Source: Dipteris shenzhenensis
Lineage: Eukaryota; Polypodiophyta; Polypodiopsida; Gleicheniales
DNA length: 64,000 bases
NCBI GenBank assembly: GCA_047967505.1
Contig: CM106541.1
Direction: 5' to 3' (one strand)
The position numbers were made by a program, and so were the translations under genes. The notes beneath the pieces were generated by a model that ran no database searches, was not told the origin of the DNA, and saw only the letters and a program-made list of their open reading frames with translations. Shown here piece by piece: positions 33,100-46,648 of the stretch. How positions within the stretch are numbered: the stretch's first letter is position 1; each line of letters begins with the position of its first letter.

Positions 33100-36000
33100 A
33101 GTTATCCGATCAAGTACTCATCAGATGAACATGCCACTTTGCATGCAACTCAATAACACCTACGTTGAGGTGCGTGTTTAGTATTGTGCCCATCGTATAT
33201 GCTTTGCATGGTATATCATGCATTAAACACCATTTGTGCCTCAGTGTCATACACAACCATAGAAACAACGGTCCTAGGTGTGTTATTCAAACAAGTACTT
33301 ATCGGATGGGGGCTCCACTTTGAACGCAAGTCAGATATGCTTTGCATGGTCGATCACGCATTATACACCATTTTCCCCCTAATGATATGCACATCCGTAA
33401 AAAAACACGCCCTTAGGTGTGTTATCTGACCAAGTACTTATCGGATGGGTGTGCCTCTTTGAAAACAAGTCAATACCACCGAGGTTGAGGCGTAGGAAAA
33501 GTATTCTGCCCATCGGATATGCTTTGCATGGTCAATCGAGCATTAAATACCATTTTTGCCTTAGTGTCGTGCACATCCGTAAAAAACACGCTGCTAGTTA
33601 TGTTATCCGATCAAGTACTTATGGGATGGGCATGCCACTTTGCATGTAGGTCAATTCCACCTAGTTTAAGTTTTTTGCAAAGTATTGTACCCATCGGATA
33701 TGCTTTTCATTGTCGATCAGGCATAAAACACCGTTTTTGCCTTAGTGTCATGCACAACCATAAAAAAACACGGTCCTAGGTGTGTTATTCAAACAAGTAC
33801 TTCTCAGATGGGGGCTCCACTTTGCACGCAAGTCGGTTTCAACTAGGTTGAATCTCGTACTAAGTATTGTCACCATCGGATATGCTTTGCATGGCCGATC
33901 ACACATTATACACCGTTTTTCCAGTAGTGATATGCACATCCACAAAAAAAAACGCCCTTAGGTATGTTATCTAACCAAGTAAATATCGCATGGGTGTCCC
34001 TATTTGAGAACATTTCAATACCACCTAGGTTGAGGTGTAGGAAAATTATTGTGCCCATCGGATATTCTTTGCATGGTCGATCGAGCATTAAATACCATTT
34101 TTGCCTTGGTGTCATGCACATCCGAAAAAAACACGCTGCTAGGTGTGTTATCCCATCAAGTACTTATGCGATGGGCATGCCACTTTGCATGTAAGTCAAT
34201 TCCACCTAGTTTTAGGTGTGTGCAAAGTATTGTGCCCATCGGATATACTTTGCATTCTCAATCAAGCATAAAACACCGTTTTTGCCCTAGTGTCATGCAC
34301 AACCATAAAAAAACACGGTCCTAGGTGTGTTATTGAAACAAGTACTTATCAGATGGGGGCTCCACTTTGCACGCAAGTTTGTTTCAACTAGATTGAGGTG
34401 CGTGCAAAGTATTGTCACCATCGGATATGCTTTGCATGGTCGATCATTATACAAGGTTTTTCCTGTAGTGATGTGCACATCCGCAAAAAAACACGCCCTT
34501 AGGTATGTTATCTGACCAAGTACTTATCGGATGGGTGTGCCTCTTTGAGAACATTTCAATACCACCTAGGTTAAGTCTTAGGAAAAGTATTGTGCCCATA
34601 TGCTTTGCATGGTCGATCGAGCATTAAATACCATTTTTGCCTTAGTGATGCACATCCATTAAAAAACACGCTGCTAGGTGTCTTATCCAATCAAGTACTT
34701 ATGCGATGGGAATGCCACTTTGCATGTAAGTCAATTACACCTATTTGAAGGTGTATGAAAAGTATTGTGCCCATCGGATATGCTTTGCATTGTCGATCAA
34801 GCATAAAACACCGTTTTTGCCTTAGTGTCATGCACAACCATAAAAAAACATGGTCCTAGGTGTGTTATTCAAACCAGTACTTATCGGATGGGGGCTCCAA
34901 TTTGCACACAAGTCCATTTCAAGTAGTTTGAGGTGCGTGCAAAGTATTGTCACCATCGGATATGCTTTGCATCGTCAATCAAGCATTATACAACGTTTTT
35001 CCGGTAGTGATATGCACATTCGTAAAAAAACACACCCTTAGGTATGTTATCTGACCAAGTACTTATCGGATAAGTGTGCCATTTCAATACCACCTAGGTT
35101 AAGGCATAGGAAAATTATTGTGCCCATCGGATATGCTTTGCATCGTCGATCGAGCATTAAATATCATTTTTGCCTTAGTGTCATGCACATCTGTAAAAAA
35201 ACACGCTGCTAGGTGTGTTATCCGATCAAGTACTTATGCGATGGGAATTCCACTTTGCATGTAAGTCAATTCCACCTAGATGAAGGTGTGAAAAGTATTG
35301 TTCCCATCGGATATGCTTTGCATTGTCGATCAACCATAAAACACTGATTTTGCCTTAGTGTCATGCACAACCATAAAAAAACACGGTCCTAGGTGTGTTA
35401 TTTAAACAAATACTTATCGGATGGGGGCTCCACTTTGCACGCAAGTCCGTTTCAACTAGGTTGAGGTGCGTTCAAAGTATTGTCACCATCGGATATGCTT
35501 TGCATGGTCGATCACGCATTATCCACCAATTTTCCGATAGTGATATGTACATCCATAAAAAAACACGCCCTTAGGTATGTTATCTGACCAAGTACTTATC
35601 CGATGGGTGTGCCTCTTTGAGAACATTTCAAAAGCACCTAGGTTAAGGCATAGGAAAAGTATTGTGCCCATGGCATATCCCTTGCATGGTCAATCGAGCA
35701 TTAAATACCATTTTTGCCTTAGTGTCATGCACATCCATAAAAAAACATGCTGCTAGGTGTGTTATCTGATCAAGTACTTATGCGATGGGAATGCCACTTT
35801 GCATGTAAGTCAATTACACTTAGTTGAAGGTGAATGCAAATTATTGTGCCCATCGGATATGCTTTGCATTGTCGATCAAGCATAAAACACCGTTTTTGCC
35901 TTAGTGTCATGCACAACCATAAAAAAACACGGTCCTAGGTGTGTTTTTCAAACAAGTACTTATCCGATGGGGGATCCACTTTGCACGCTAGTCCATTTCA

Positions 36001-39000
36001 ACTAGGTTGAGGTGCATGCAAAGTATTGTCAGCATCAGATATTCTTTGCATGGTCGATCACGCATTATACATTGTTTTTCCCGTAGTGATATGCACATCT
36101 GCAAAGAGACATGCCCTTAGGTATGTTATCCGACCAAGTACTTATCAGATGGGTGTGCCTCTTTGAGAACATTTCAATACCCCCTAGGTTAAGCCGTAGG
36201 AAAACTATTGTGCCCATCGGATATGGTTTGTATGGTCGATCGAGCATTAAATACTATTCTTGCCTTAGTGTCATGCACATCTGTAAAAAAACACGCCGCT
36301 AGGTGTGTTATCCAATCAAGTACTTATGCGATGGGAATGCCACTTTGCATGTATGTCTATTCCACCTATTTGAAGGTGTGTGCAAAGTCTTGTGCCCATC
36401 GGATATGCTCTGCATTGTTGATCAAGCATAAAACATTGTTTTTGCCTTAGTGTCATGCACATTCGTAAAAAAACACGCTACTAGGTATGTTATTCAATCG
36501 GGTACTTCTCAGGTGGGCGATCGACTTTGCACGCAAGTCTCTTTCAACTAGGTTGAGGTGCATGCAAAGTATTGTGACCATCGGATATGAATTGCATGGT
36601 CGATCATGCATTATCCACTGTTTTTGCTGTAGTGTAATGCACATCCGCAAAGAAACACGCCCTTAGGTATGTTGTATGACCAAGTACTTATCGGATGGGT
36701 GTGCCTATTTGAGAACATTTCAATACCACCTAGGTTGAGGCATAGGGAAAGTGTTGTGCCCATCGGATATCCTTTGCATGGTCGATCGAGAGCATTAAAT
36801 ACTATTTTTGCTCTAGTGTCATGCACATCCGTAAAACAACACGCTTCTAGGTATATTAATTATCTGATCAAGTTCTTATAGGATGGGCGTGCCACTTTGC
36901 ATGTAAGTCAATTCCACCTAGTTGAAGGTGTGTGCAAAGTATTGTGCCCATCGGATATGTTTTGCTTTGTCGATCAAGCATAAAACGCCGTTTTTGCGTT
37001 AGTGTCATGCACAACAAAAAAAAATCATGGTCCTAGGTGTGTTATTCAAACAAATACTTATCGGATGGGGGCTCCACTTCACATGCAAGTCGTTCCAAAT
37101 AGGTTGAGGTGCGTGCAAAGTATTGTCACCATCGGATATGCTTTGCATGGTCAATCCTGCATTATACAACGTTTTTCCGGTAGTGATATGCACATCCGTA
37201 AAAAAACACGCCCTTAGGTATGTTATCTGACCACTTGAGTACCTATCGGATGGGTGTGCCTCTTTAAGAACATTTTAATACCACCTAGGTTAAGGTGTAG
37301 GAAAAGTATTATGCCCATCGGATATGCTTTGCATGGTCGATCGAGCATTAAATACCATTTTTGCCTTAGTGTCATGCACATCCATAAAAAAACACACTGC
37401 TAGGTGCGTTATCCGATCAAGTACTTATGCGATGGGAATGCCACTTTGCATGTAAGTCAATTCCACCTAGTTGAAGGTGTGTGCAAAGTATTGTGCCCAT
37501 CGGATATGCTTTGCATTTTCGATCAAGCATAAAACACCGTTTTTGGCCTTAGTCTCATGCACAACCATAAAAAAACACGGTCCTAGGTGTGTTATTCAAA
37601 CAAGTACTTATTGGATGGGGGCTCCACTTTGTACACATGTCCGTTTCAACTAGGTTGAGGTGCATGCAAAGTAATGTCACCATCCAATATGCTTTGCATG
37701 GTCGATCACACATTATACAACGTTTTTTCTGTAGTGATATGCACATCCGTAAAAAAACACACCCTTAGGTATGTTATCCGATCAAGTACTTATACGATGG
37801 GAATGCCACTTTGCATGTAAGTCAATTCCACCTAGTTAAAGGTGTATGCAAAGTATTGTGCCCATCGGATATGCTTTGCATTGTGGATCAAGCATAAAAC
37901 ACCGTTTTTGCCTTAGTGTCATGCACAACCATAAAAAAACACGGTCCTATGTGTGTTATTCAAACAAGTACTTATCGGATATGGTCTCCACTTTGCACGC
38001 AAGTCTGTTTCAACTATGTTGAGATGCGTGCAAAGTATTTTCACCATCGGATATGCTTTTCATGGTCGATCATGCATTATACAACGTTTTTCCCGTAGTG
38101 ATATGCACATCCGCAAAAAAAACACGCCCTTAGGTATGTTATTAAACCAAGTACTTATCGGATTGGTGTGCCTGTTGGACCACATTTCAATACCACCTAG
38201 GTTAAGGTGTAGGAAAAGTATTGTGCCCATCAGATATGCTTTACATGGTTGATCAAGCATTAAATACCATTTTTGCCTTAGTGTCATGCACATCCGTAAA
38301 AAAACACGCTGCTAGGTGTGTTATCCTATCAAGTACTTATGCGATGGGAATGCCACTTTGCATGTAAGTCAATTCCACCTAGTTGAATGTGTGTGCAAAT
38401 TATTGTGCCCATCAAATATGCTTTGCATTGTCGATCAAGCATAAGACACCGTTTTTGCCTTAGTGTCATGTACAACCATAAAAAAACACGATCCTAGGTG
38501 TGTTATTCAAACAAGTACTTATCGGATGGGGCCTCCACTTTGCACGCAAGTCTGTCTTATTTAGGTTGAGATGCGTGCAAAGTATTGTCACCATCGGATA
38601 TGCTTTGCATGGTCGATTACGCATTATACAACGTTTTTCCTGTAGTGATATGCACATCTGCGAAGAAACACGCCCTTAGGTATGTTATCTGACCATGTAC
38701 TTATCGGATGGGTGTGCCTCTTTGAGAACATTTCAATACCACCTAGGTTAAGGGGTAGGAGAAGTATTGTGCCCATCGGATATGCTTTGCATGGTCGTTC
38801 CAGCATTAAATACCATTTTGCCTTAGTGTCATGCACATCCGTAAAAAAAGACGCTGCTAGGTGTGTTATCCGATCAAGTACTTATGCGATGGGAATGCCA
38901 CTTTGCATGTAAGTCAACTCCACCTAGTTAAAGGTGTGTGCAAAGTATTGTGCCCATAGGATATGCTTTACATTGTCGATCAAGCATAAAACACTGTTTT

Positions 39001-39780
39001 TGCCTTAGTGTCATGCACAACCATAAAAAAACAGGGTCCTAGGTGTGTTATTCAAACAAGTACTTATCAGATGGGGGCTCCACTTTGCATACAAGTCTGT
39101 TTATACTAGGTTGAGGTGCGTGCAAAGTATTGTCACCATCGGATATGCTTTGCATGGTCAATCATGCATTATACAACGTTTTTTCGGTAGTGATATGCAC
39201 ATAAAAAAACACGACCTTAGGTATGTTATCTGACAAAGTACTTATCGGATGGGTGTGCCTCTTTCAGAAAATTTCAATACCACCTAGGTTAAGGCATAGA
39301 AAATGTATTGTGCCCATCGGATATGCTTTGCATGGTCGATCGAGCATTAAATACCATTTTTGCCTTAGTGTCATGCACATCCGTAAAAAAACATGCTGCT
39401 AGGTGTGTTATCCGATCAAGTACTTATGCGATGGGAATACCACTTTGCATGTAAGTCAATCCACCTAGTTGAAGGTGTGTGCAATGTATTGTGCCCATCA
39501 GATATACTTTGCATTGTCGATCAAGCATAAAACACCGTTTTTGCCTTAGTGTCATGCACAACCATAAAAAAACACGGTCCTAGGTGTGTTATTCAAACAA
39601 GTACTTATCGGATGAGGGCTCCACTTTTAACCCAGGTCCGTTTCAACTAGGTTGAGGTGCATGGAAAGTATTGTCACCATCGGATATGCTTTGCATGGTC
39701 GATCACGCATTATCCACCACTTTTTTGGTAGTGATATGCATTTCCGCAAAAAAACATGCACTTAGGTATGTTATCTAACC

Positions 39781-42778
39781 AAGTACTTATCGGATGGGTG
39801 TGCCTCCTTGAGAACATTTAAATACAACCTAGGTTAATCGTAGGAAAAGTCTTGCATCCATTGGATATGCTTTGCATGGTCGATCGAGCATTAAATACCA
39901 TTTTTGCCTTAGTGTCATGCACATCCGTAAAAAAACACGCTGCTAGGTGTGTTATCTGATCAAGTATCTGATCAAGTACTTATGCGATGGGAATGCCACT
40001 TTGCATGTAAGTCAATTCCACCTAGTTGAAGGTGTGTGCAAAGTCTTGTGCCCATCGGATATGCTTTGCATTCTCGATGAAGCATAAAAGACCGTTTTTG
40101 CCTTAGTGTCATGCACATCCGTTAAAAAACACGCTGCTAGGGATGTTAGTTGATCAGGTACTTCTTAGATGGGCACTCGAATTTGCATGCAAGTCCATTT
40201 AAACTAGGTTGAGGTGCATGCAAAGTATTGTGACCATCGAATATGCATTGCATGATCGATCACGCATTATCCACTGTTTTTGCTGTAGTGATATGCACAT
40301 CTGCAAAAAAACACGCCCTTAGGTATGTCATCTGACCAAGTACTTATTGGATGGGTGTGCTTGTTTGAGAAAATTTCAATACCACCCAGCTTGACATGTA
40401 GGATGAGTGTTATGCCCATCGGATATCCTTTGCATGGTCGATCGAGCATTAAATACTATTTTTGTTCTAGTGTCATGCACATCCGTAAAAGAACACGCTT
40501 CTAGGTATGTTATCTGATCAAGTACTTATGGGATGGGCATGCCACTTTGCATGTAAGTCAATTCCACCTATTTGAAGGTGTGTGCAAAGTATTGTGCCCA
40601 TCGGATATGCTTTGCTTTGTCGATCAAGCATAAAACACCGTTTTTGCCTTAGTGTCATGCACAACCATAAAAAACCACGGTCATAGGTGTATTATTCAAA
40701 CAAGTACTTATCGGATGGGGGATTCACTTTGCACACAAGTCCCTTTCAACTAGATTGAGGTGCATGAAAAGTATTGTTACCATCGGATATGCTTTGCATG
40801 GTCGATCATGCATTATACAACGTTTTTCCTGTAGTGATATGCACATCCCCAAAAAAACATGCCCTAAAGTATGTTATCTGACCAAGTACTTATCGGATGG
40901 GTGTGCCTCTCTGAGAACATTTCAATACCACCTAGGTTAAGATGTAGAAAAATTATTGTGCCCATCGGATATGCTTTGCATGGTCGATCGAGCATTAAAT
41001 ACCATTTTCCCCTTAGTGTCATGCACATCCATAAAAAAACACGCTGCTACGTGTGTTATCCAATCAAGTACTTATGCGATGGGAATGACACTTTGCATGT
41101 AAGTAAATTCCACCTAGTTGAAGGTGTGTGCAAAGTATTGTGCCCATCGGATATGCTTTGCATTGTCAATCAAGCATAAAACACCGTTTTTGCCTTAGTG
41201 TCGTGCACAACCATAAAAAAACACGGTCCTAGGTGTGTTATTCAAACAAGTACTTATCGGATGGGGCTCCACTTTCCACGCAAGTCCGTTTCAGCTAGGT
41301 TGAGCTGGGTGCAAAGTATTGTCACCATCGGATATGCTTTGCATGGTCAATCATGCATTATCCACCGTTTTTCCGGTAGTGATATGCACATCTGCAAAAA
41401 AACACGCCCTTGGGTATGTTATCTGACCAAGTACTTATCGGATGGGTGTACCTCTTTGAGAACATTTCAATACCACCTAGGTTAAGGCATAGGGAAAGTA
41501 TTGTGCCCATCGAGCATTAATTACCATTTTTGCCTTAGTGTCATGCACATCCGTAAAAAAACAGGCTGCTAGGTGTGTTATCCGATGAAGTACTTATGCG
41601 ATGGGAAGGCCACTTTGCATGTAAGTACATTCCACCTAGTTGAAGGTGTGTGCAAAGTATTGTGCCCATCGAATATGCTTTGCATTGTCGATCAAGCATA
41701 AAACTCCGTTTTTGCCTTAGTGTCATGCACAACCATAAAAAACCACGGTCCTAGGTGTGTTATTCAAACAAGTACTTATCGGATGGGGGATTCACTTTGC
41801 ACGCAAGTCTGTTTCAACTAGATTGAGGTGCGTGCAAAGTATTGTCACCATCGGGTATGCTTTGCATGGTCGATCATGCATTATACAACGTTTTTCCTGT
41901 AGTGATATGCACATCCGTAAAAAAACACGCCCTAAAGTATGTTATCTAACCAAGTACTTATCGGATGGGTGTGCCTCTTTGAGAACATTTCAATACCACC
42001 TAGATTAAGCTGTAGGAAAATTATTATGCCCATCGGATATGCTTTGCATGGTGGATCGAGCATTAAATACCATTTTTGCCTTAGTGTCATGCACATCCGT
42101 AAAAAAACGCACTGCTAGGTGTGTTGTCCGATCAAGTACTTATGCGATGGGAATGCCACTTTGCATGTAATTCAGTTCCAGCTAGTTGAAGGTGTTTGAA
42201 AAGTATTGTGCCCATCGGATATGGTTTGCATTGTCGATCAGGCATAAAACACCGTTTTTTGCCTTAGTCTCATGCACAACCATAAAAAAACACGGTCCTA
42301 GGTGTGTTATTCAAACAAGTACTTATCGGATGGGGGCTCCAGTTTGCATGCATGTCCATTTCAACTATATTGAGGTGCGTGCAAAGTATTGTCACCATAG
42401 GATATGCTTTTCATGGTCGATCACACATTATACAATGTTTTTCATGTAGTGATATGCACATCCGTAAAAAAACACGCCCTTAGATATGTTATCCGATCAA
42501 GTACTTATACTATGGGAATGCCACTTTGCATGTAAGTCAATTCCACCTAGTTGAAGGTGTGTGCAATGTATTGTGCCCATAGGATATGCTTTGCATTGTC
42601 AATCAACCATAAAACACCATTTTTGCCTTAGCGTCATGCACAACCATAAAAAAACGCAGTCCTAGGTGTGTTATTCAAACAAGTACTTATCGGATGGGGG
42701 ATCCACTTTGCACGCAAGTCTGTTTCAACTATGTTGAGGTGCATGAAAAGTATTGTCACCATCAGATATGCTTTGCAT
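39781..42778 (+). repeat. Large internal duplication in the satellite, copy 1
   Basis: This block recurs at 43655-46640 with an almost constant shift of 3862 bp (3874 before a 12 bp local duplication, TCTGATCAAGTA, near 39958). Unusual monomers, such as those with 'gtgttatgcccatcggatatcc', fall at matching places in both copies, so it is one recent amplification of a block of several higher-order units. Confidence 0.85.
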
Positions 42779-43165
42779 GGTCGATCATGCATTATACAAC
42801 GTTTTTCCTGTAGTGATATGCACATCCGCAAAAAAACACGCCCTTAGGTATGTTATCTGACCAAGTACTTATCGGATGGGTGTGCCTCTTTGAACACATT
42901 TCAATACCACCTAGGTTAAGGTGTAGGAAAAGTATTGTGCCCATCGGATATGCTTTGCATGGTCGATCAAGCATTAAATACCATTTTTGCCTTAGTGTCA
43001 TGCACATTTGTAAAAAAACACGCTGCTAGGTGTGTTATCCGATCAAGTACTTATGCGATGGAAATGCCACTTCCATTCCACCTAGTTGAAGGTGTGTGCA
43101 AAGTATTGTGTGCATCGAATATGCTTTGCATTGTCGATCGAGCGTGAAACACCGTTTTATCCTTA

Positions 43166-43429
43166 GTGTCATGCTCGGGGGGGTCACTCATCATATGTAA
43201 CCCTATCACGTGAGTTCAACAGAAGGATTTTTTTTATTTCTAAAATTTACAGAAATAAATATACATAAGGGACTATTTAAAATAAGTTTGGAAAAAATTT
43301 ACAGATTTGTATAAAAAAGGGGTACATTTTATTAAGGAATTTTTTTTACAGATAAGGGACTTTAAATATCAGCCTTGAACGCACGTGATATAGAGGGTTT
43401 ATACATAGTGACCCCCCCGAGGTGTCATG
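43166..43429 (+). mobile_element. hAT-type MITE, copy 2 (248 bp) with 8 bp target duplication
   Basis: The element spans 43174-43421 and has the same terminal repeats as the copy at 24337 (CTCGGGGGGGTCACT ... AGTGACCCCCCCGAG). It is flanked by GTGTCATG at 43166-43173 and 43422-43429, a perfect 8 bp duplication of a satellite monomer sequence. It is in opposite orientation to copy 1 and has no coding capacity. Confidence 0.95.
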
Positions 43430-43654
43430 CACAACCATAAAAAAACACGGTCCTAGGTATGTTATTCAAACAAGTACTTATCGCATGGGGCCTCCACTTT
43501 GCACCCAAGTCTGTCTCAACTAGGTTGAGATGAATACAAAGTATTGTCACCATCGGATATGCTTTGCATTGTCGATTACACATTATACAACGTTTTTCCT
43601 ATAGTGATATGCACATCTGCCAAAAAAACACACCCTTAGGTATGTTATCTGACC

Positions 43655-46640
43655 AAGTACTTATCGGATGGGTGTGCCTCCTTGAGAACATTTAAATACA
43701 ACCTAGGTTAATCGTAGGAAAAGTCTTGCATCCATTGGATATGCTTTGCATGGTCGATCGAGCATTAAATACCATTTTTGCCTTAGTGTCATGCACATCC
43801 GTAAAAAAACACGCTGCTAGGTGTGTTATCTGATCAAGTACTTATGCGATGGGAATGCCACTTTGCATGTAAGTCAATTCCACCTAGTTGAAGGTGTGTG
43901 AAAAGTCTTGTGCCCATTGGATATGCTTTGCATTGTCGATGAAGCATAAAAGACCGTTTTTGCCTTAGTGTCATGCACATCCGTTAAAAAACACGCTGCT
44001 AGGGATGTTAGTTGATCAGGTACTTCTCAGATGGGCACTCGAATTTGCATGCAAGTCCATTTAAACTAGGTTGAGGTGCATGCAAAGTATTGTGACCATC
44101 GAATATGCATTGCATGATCGATCACGCATTATCCACTGTTTTTGCTGTAGTGATATGCACATCTGCAAAAAAACACGCCCTTAGGTATGTTATCTGACCA
44201 AGTACTTATTGGATGGGTGTGCTTGTTTGAGAAAATTTCAATACCACCCAGCTTGACATGTAGGATGAGTGTTATGCCCATCGGATATCCTTTGCATGGT
44301 CGATCGAGCATTAAATACTATTTTTGTTCTAGTGTCATGCACATCCGTAAAAGAACACGCTTCTAGGTATGTTATCTGATCAAGTACTTATGGGATGGGC
44401 ATGCCACTTTGCATGTAAGTCAATTCCACATATTTGAAGGTGTGTGCAAAGTATTGTGCCCATCGGATATGCTTTGCTTTGTCGATCAAGCATAAAACAC
44501 CGTTTTTGCCTTAGTGTCATGCACAACCATAAAAAACCACGGTCGTAGGTGTATTATTCAAACAAGTACTTATCGGATGGGGGATTCACTTTGCACACAA
44601 GTCCCTTTCAACTAGATTGAGGTGCATGCAAAGTATTGTTACCATCGGATATGCTTTGCATGGTCGATCATGCATTATACAACGTTTTTGCTGTAGTGAT
44701 ATGCACATCCCCAAAAAAACATGCCCTAAAGTATGTTATCTGACCAAGTACTTATCGGATGGGTGTGCCTCTCTGAGAACATTTCAATACCACCTAGGTT
44801 AAGATGTAGAAAAATTATTGTGCCCATCGGATATGCTTTGCATGGTCGATCGAGCATTAAATACCATTTTTGCCTTAGTGTCATGCACATCCATAAAAAA
44901 ACACGCTGCTACGTGTGTTATCCGATCAAGTACTTATGCGATGGGAATGACACTTTGCATGTAAGTAAATTCCACCTAGTTGAAGGTGTGTGCAAAGTAT
45001 TGTGCCCATCGAATATGCTTTGCATTGTCAATCAAGCATAAAACACCGTTTTTGCCTTAGTGTCGTGCACAACCATAAAAAAACACGGTCCTAGGTGTGT
45101 TATTCAAACAAGTACGTATCGGATGGGGCTCCACTTTGCACGCAAGTCCGTTTCAGCTAGGTTGAGCTGGGTGCAAAGTATTGTCACCATCGGATATGCT
45201 TTGCATGGTCAATCATGCATTATCCACCGTTTTTCCGGTAGTGATATGCACATCTACAAAAAAACACGCCCTTAGGTATGTTATCTGACCAAGTACTTAT
45301 CGGATGGGTGTGCCTCTTTGAGAACATTTCAATACCACCTAGGTTAAGGCATAGGGAAAGTATTGTGCCCATCCAGCATTAATTACCATTTTTGCCTTAG
45401 TGTCATGCACATCCGTAAAAAAACAGGCTGCTAGGTGTGTTATCTGATGAAGTACTTATGCGATGGGAAGGCCACTTTGCATGTAAGTACATTCCACCTA
45501 GTTGAAGGTGTGTGCAAAGTATTGTGCCCATCGGATATGCTTTGCATTGTCGATCAAGCATAAAACTCCGTTTTTGCCTTAGTGTCATGCACAACCATAA
45601 AAAACCACGGTCCTAGGTGTGTTATTCAAACAAGTACTTATCGGATGGGGGATTCACTTTGCACGCAAGTCCGTTTCAACTAGATTGAGGTGCGTGCAAA
45701 GTATTGTCACCATCGGATATGCTTTGCATGGTCGATCATGCATTATACAACGTTTTTCCTGTAGTGATATGCACATCTGTAAAAAAACACGCCCTAAAGT
45801 ATGTTATCTAACCAAGTACTTATCGGATGGGTGTGCCTCTTTGAGAACATTTCAATACCACCTAAATTAAGCTGTAGGAAAATTATTATGCCCATCGGAT
45901 ATGCTTTGCATGGTCGATCGAGCATTAAATACCATTTTTGCCTTAGTGTCATGCACATCCGTAAAAAAACACACTGCTAGGTGTGTTATCCGATCAAGTA
46001 CTTATGCGATGGGAATGCCACTTTGCATGTAAGTCAGTTCCAGCTAGTTGAAGGTGTTTGAAAAGTATTGTGCCCATCGGATATGGTTTGCATTGTCGAT
46101 CAGGCATAAAACACCGTTTTTTGCCTTAGTCTCATGTACAACCATAAAAAAACACGGTCCTAGGTGTGTTATTCAAACAAGTACTTATCGGATGGGGGCT
46201 CCACTTTGCATGCATGTCCATTTCAACTATATTGAGGTGCGTGCAAAGTATTGTCACCATCGGATATGCTTTTCATGGTCGATCACACATTATACAACGT
46301 TTTTCATGTAGTGATATGCACATCCGTAAAAAAACACGCCCTTAGGTATGTTATCCGATCAAGTACTTATACTATGGGAATTCCACTTTGCATGTAAGTC
46401 AATTCCACCTAGTTGAAGGTGTGTGCAATGTATTGTGCCCATCGGATATGCTTTGCATTGTCGATCAACCATAAAACACCATTTTTGCCTTAGCGTCATG
46501 CACAACCATAAAAAAACACGGTCCTAGGTGTGTTATTCAAACAAGTACTTATCGGATGGGGGATCCACTTTGCACGCAAGTCCGTTTCAACTATGTTGAG
46601 GTGCATGAAAAGTATTGTCACCATCAGATATGCTTTGCAT
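43655..46640 (+). repeat. Large internal duplication in the satellite, copy 2
   Basis: Partner of 39781-42778. It ends in the middle of a monomer where CACTA sequence begins at about 46649. The few differences from copy 1 are single bases. Confidence 0.85.
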
Positions 46641-46648
46641 GGTCGATC

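Larger units (their letters stand above)
33100..46648 (+). repeat. Satellite array, ~181 bp monomers in trimeric higher-order repeats
   Basis: Monomers of about 181 bp are recognised by CATCGGATATGCTTTGCAT once per unit (for example near 33505, 33688, 33866, 34053). Three monomer types alternate: one with ACACGGTCCTAGGTGTGTTA, one with ACACGCCCTTAGGTATGTTA and one with ACACGCTGCTAGGTGTGTTA, so the higher-order unit is about 540-545 bp. I estimate roughly 70-75 monomers over 13.3 kb, excluding the MITE. Short open frames inside are by-products of the repeat. Such arrays are typical of centromeric or subtelomeric satellites. Confidence 0.95.

Noticed and set aside
33100-46648. Dozens of short open frames on both strands of the satellite (texts such as IVPIGYALHGRSSIKYHF)
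   Set aside because: They recur only because the monomer recurs, they start and stop at the same monomer positions, and they have no codon or family support.
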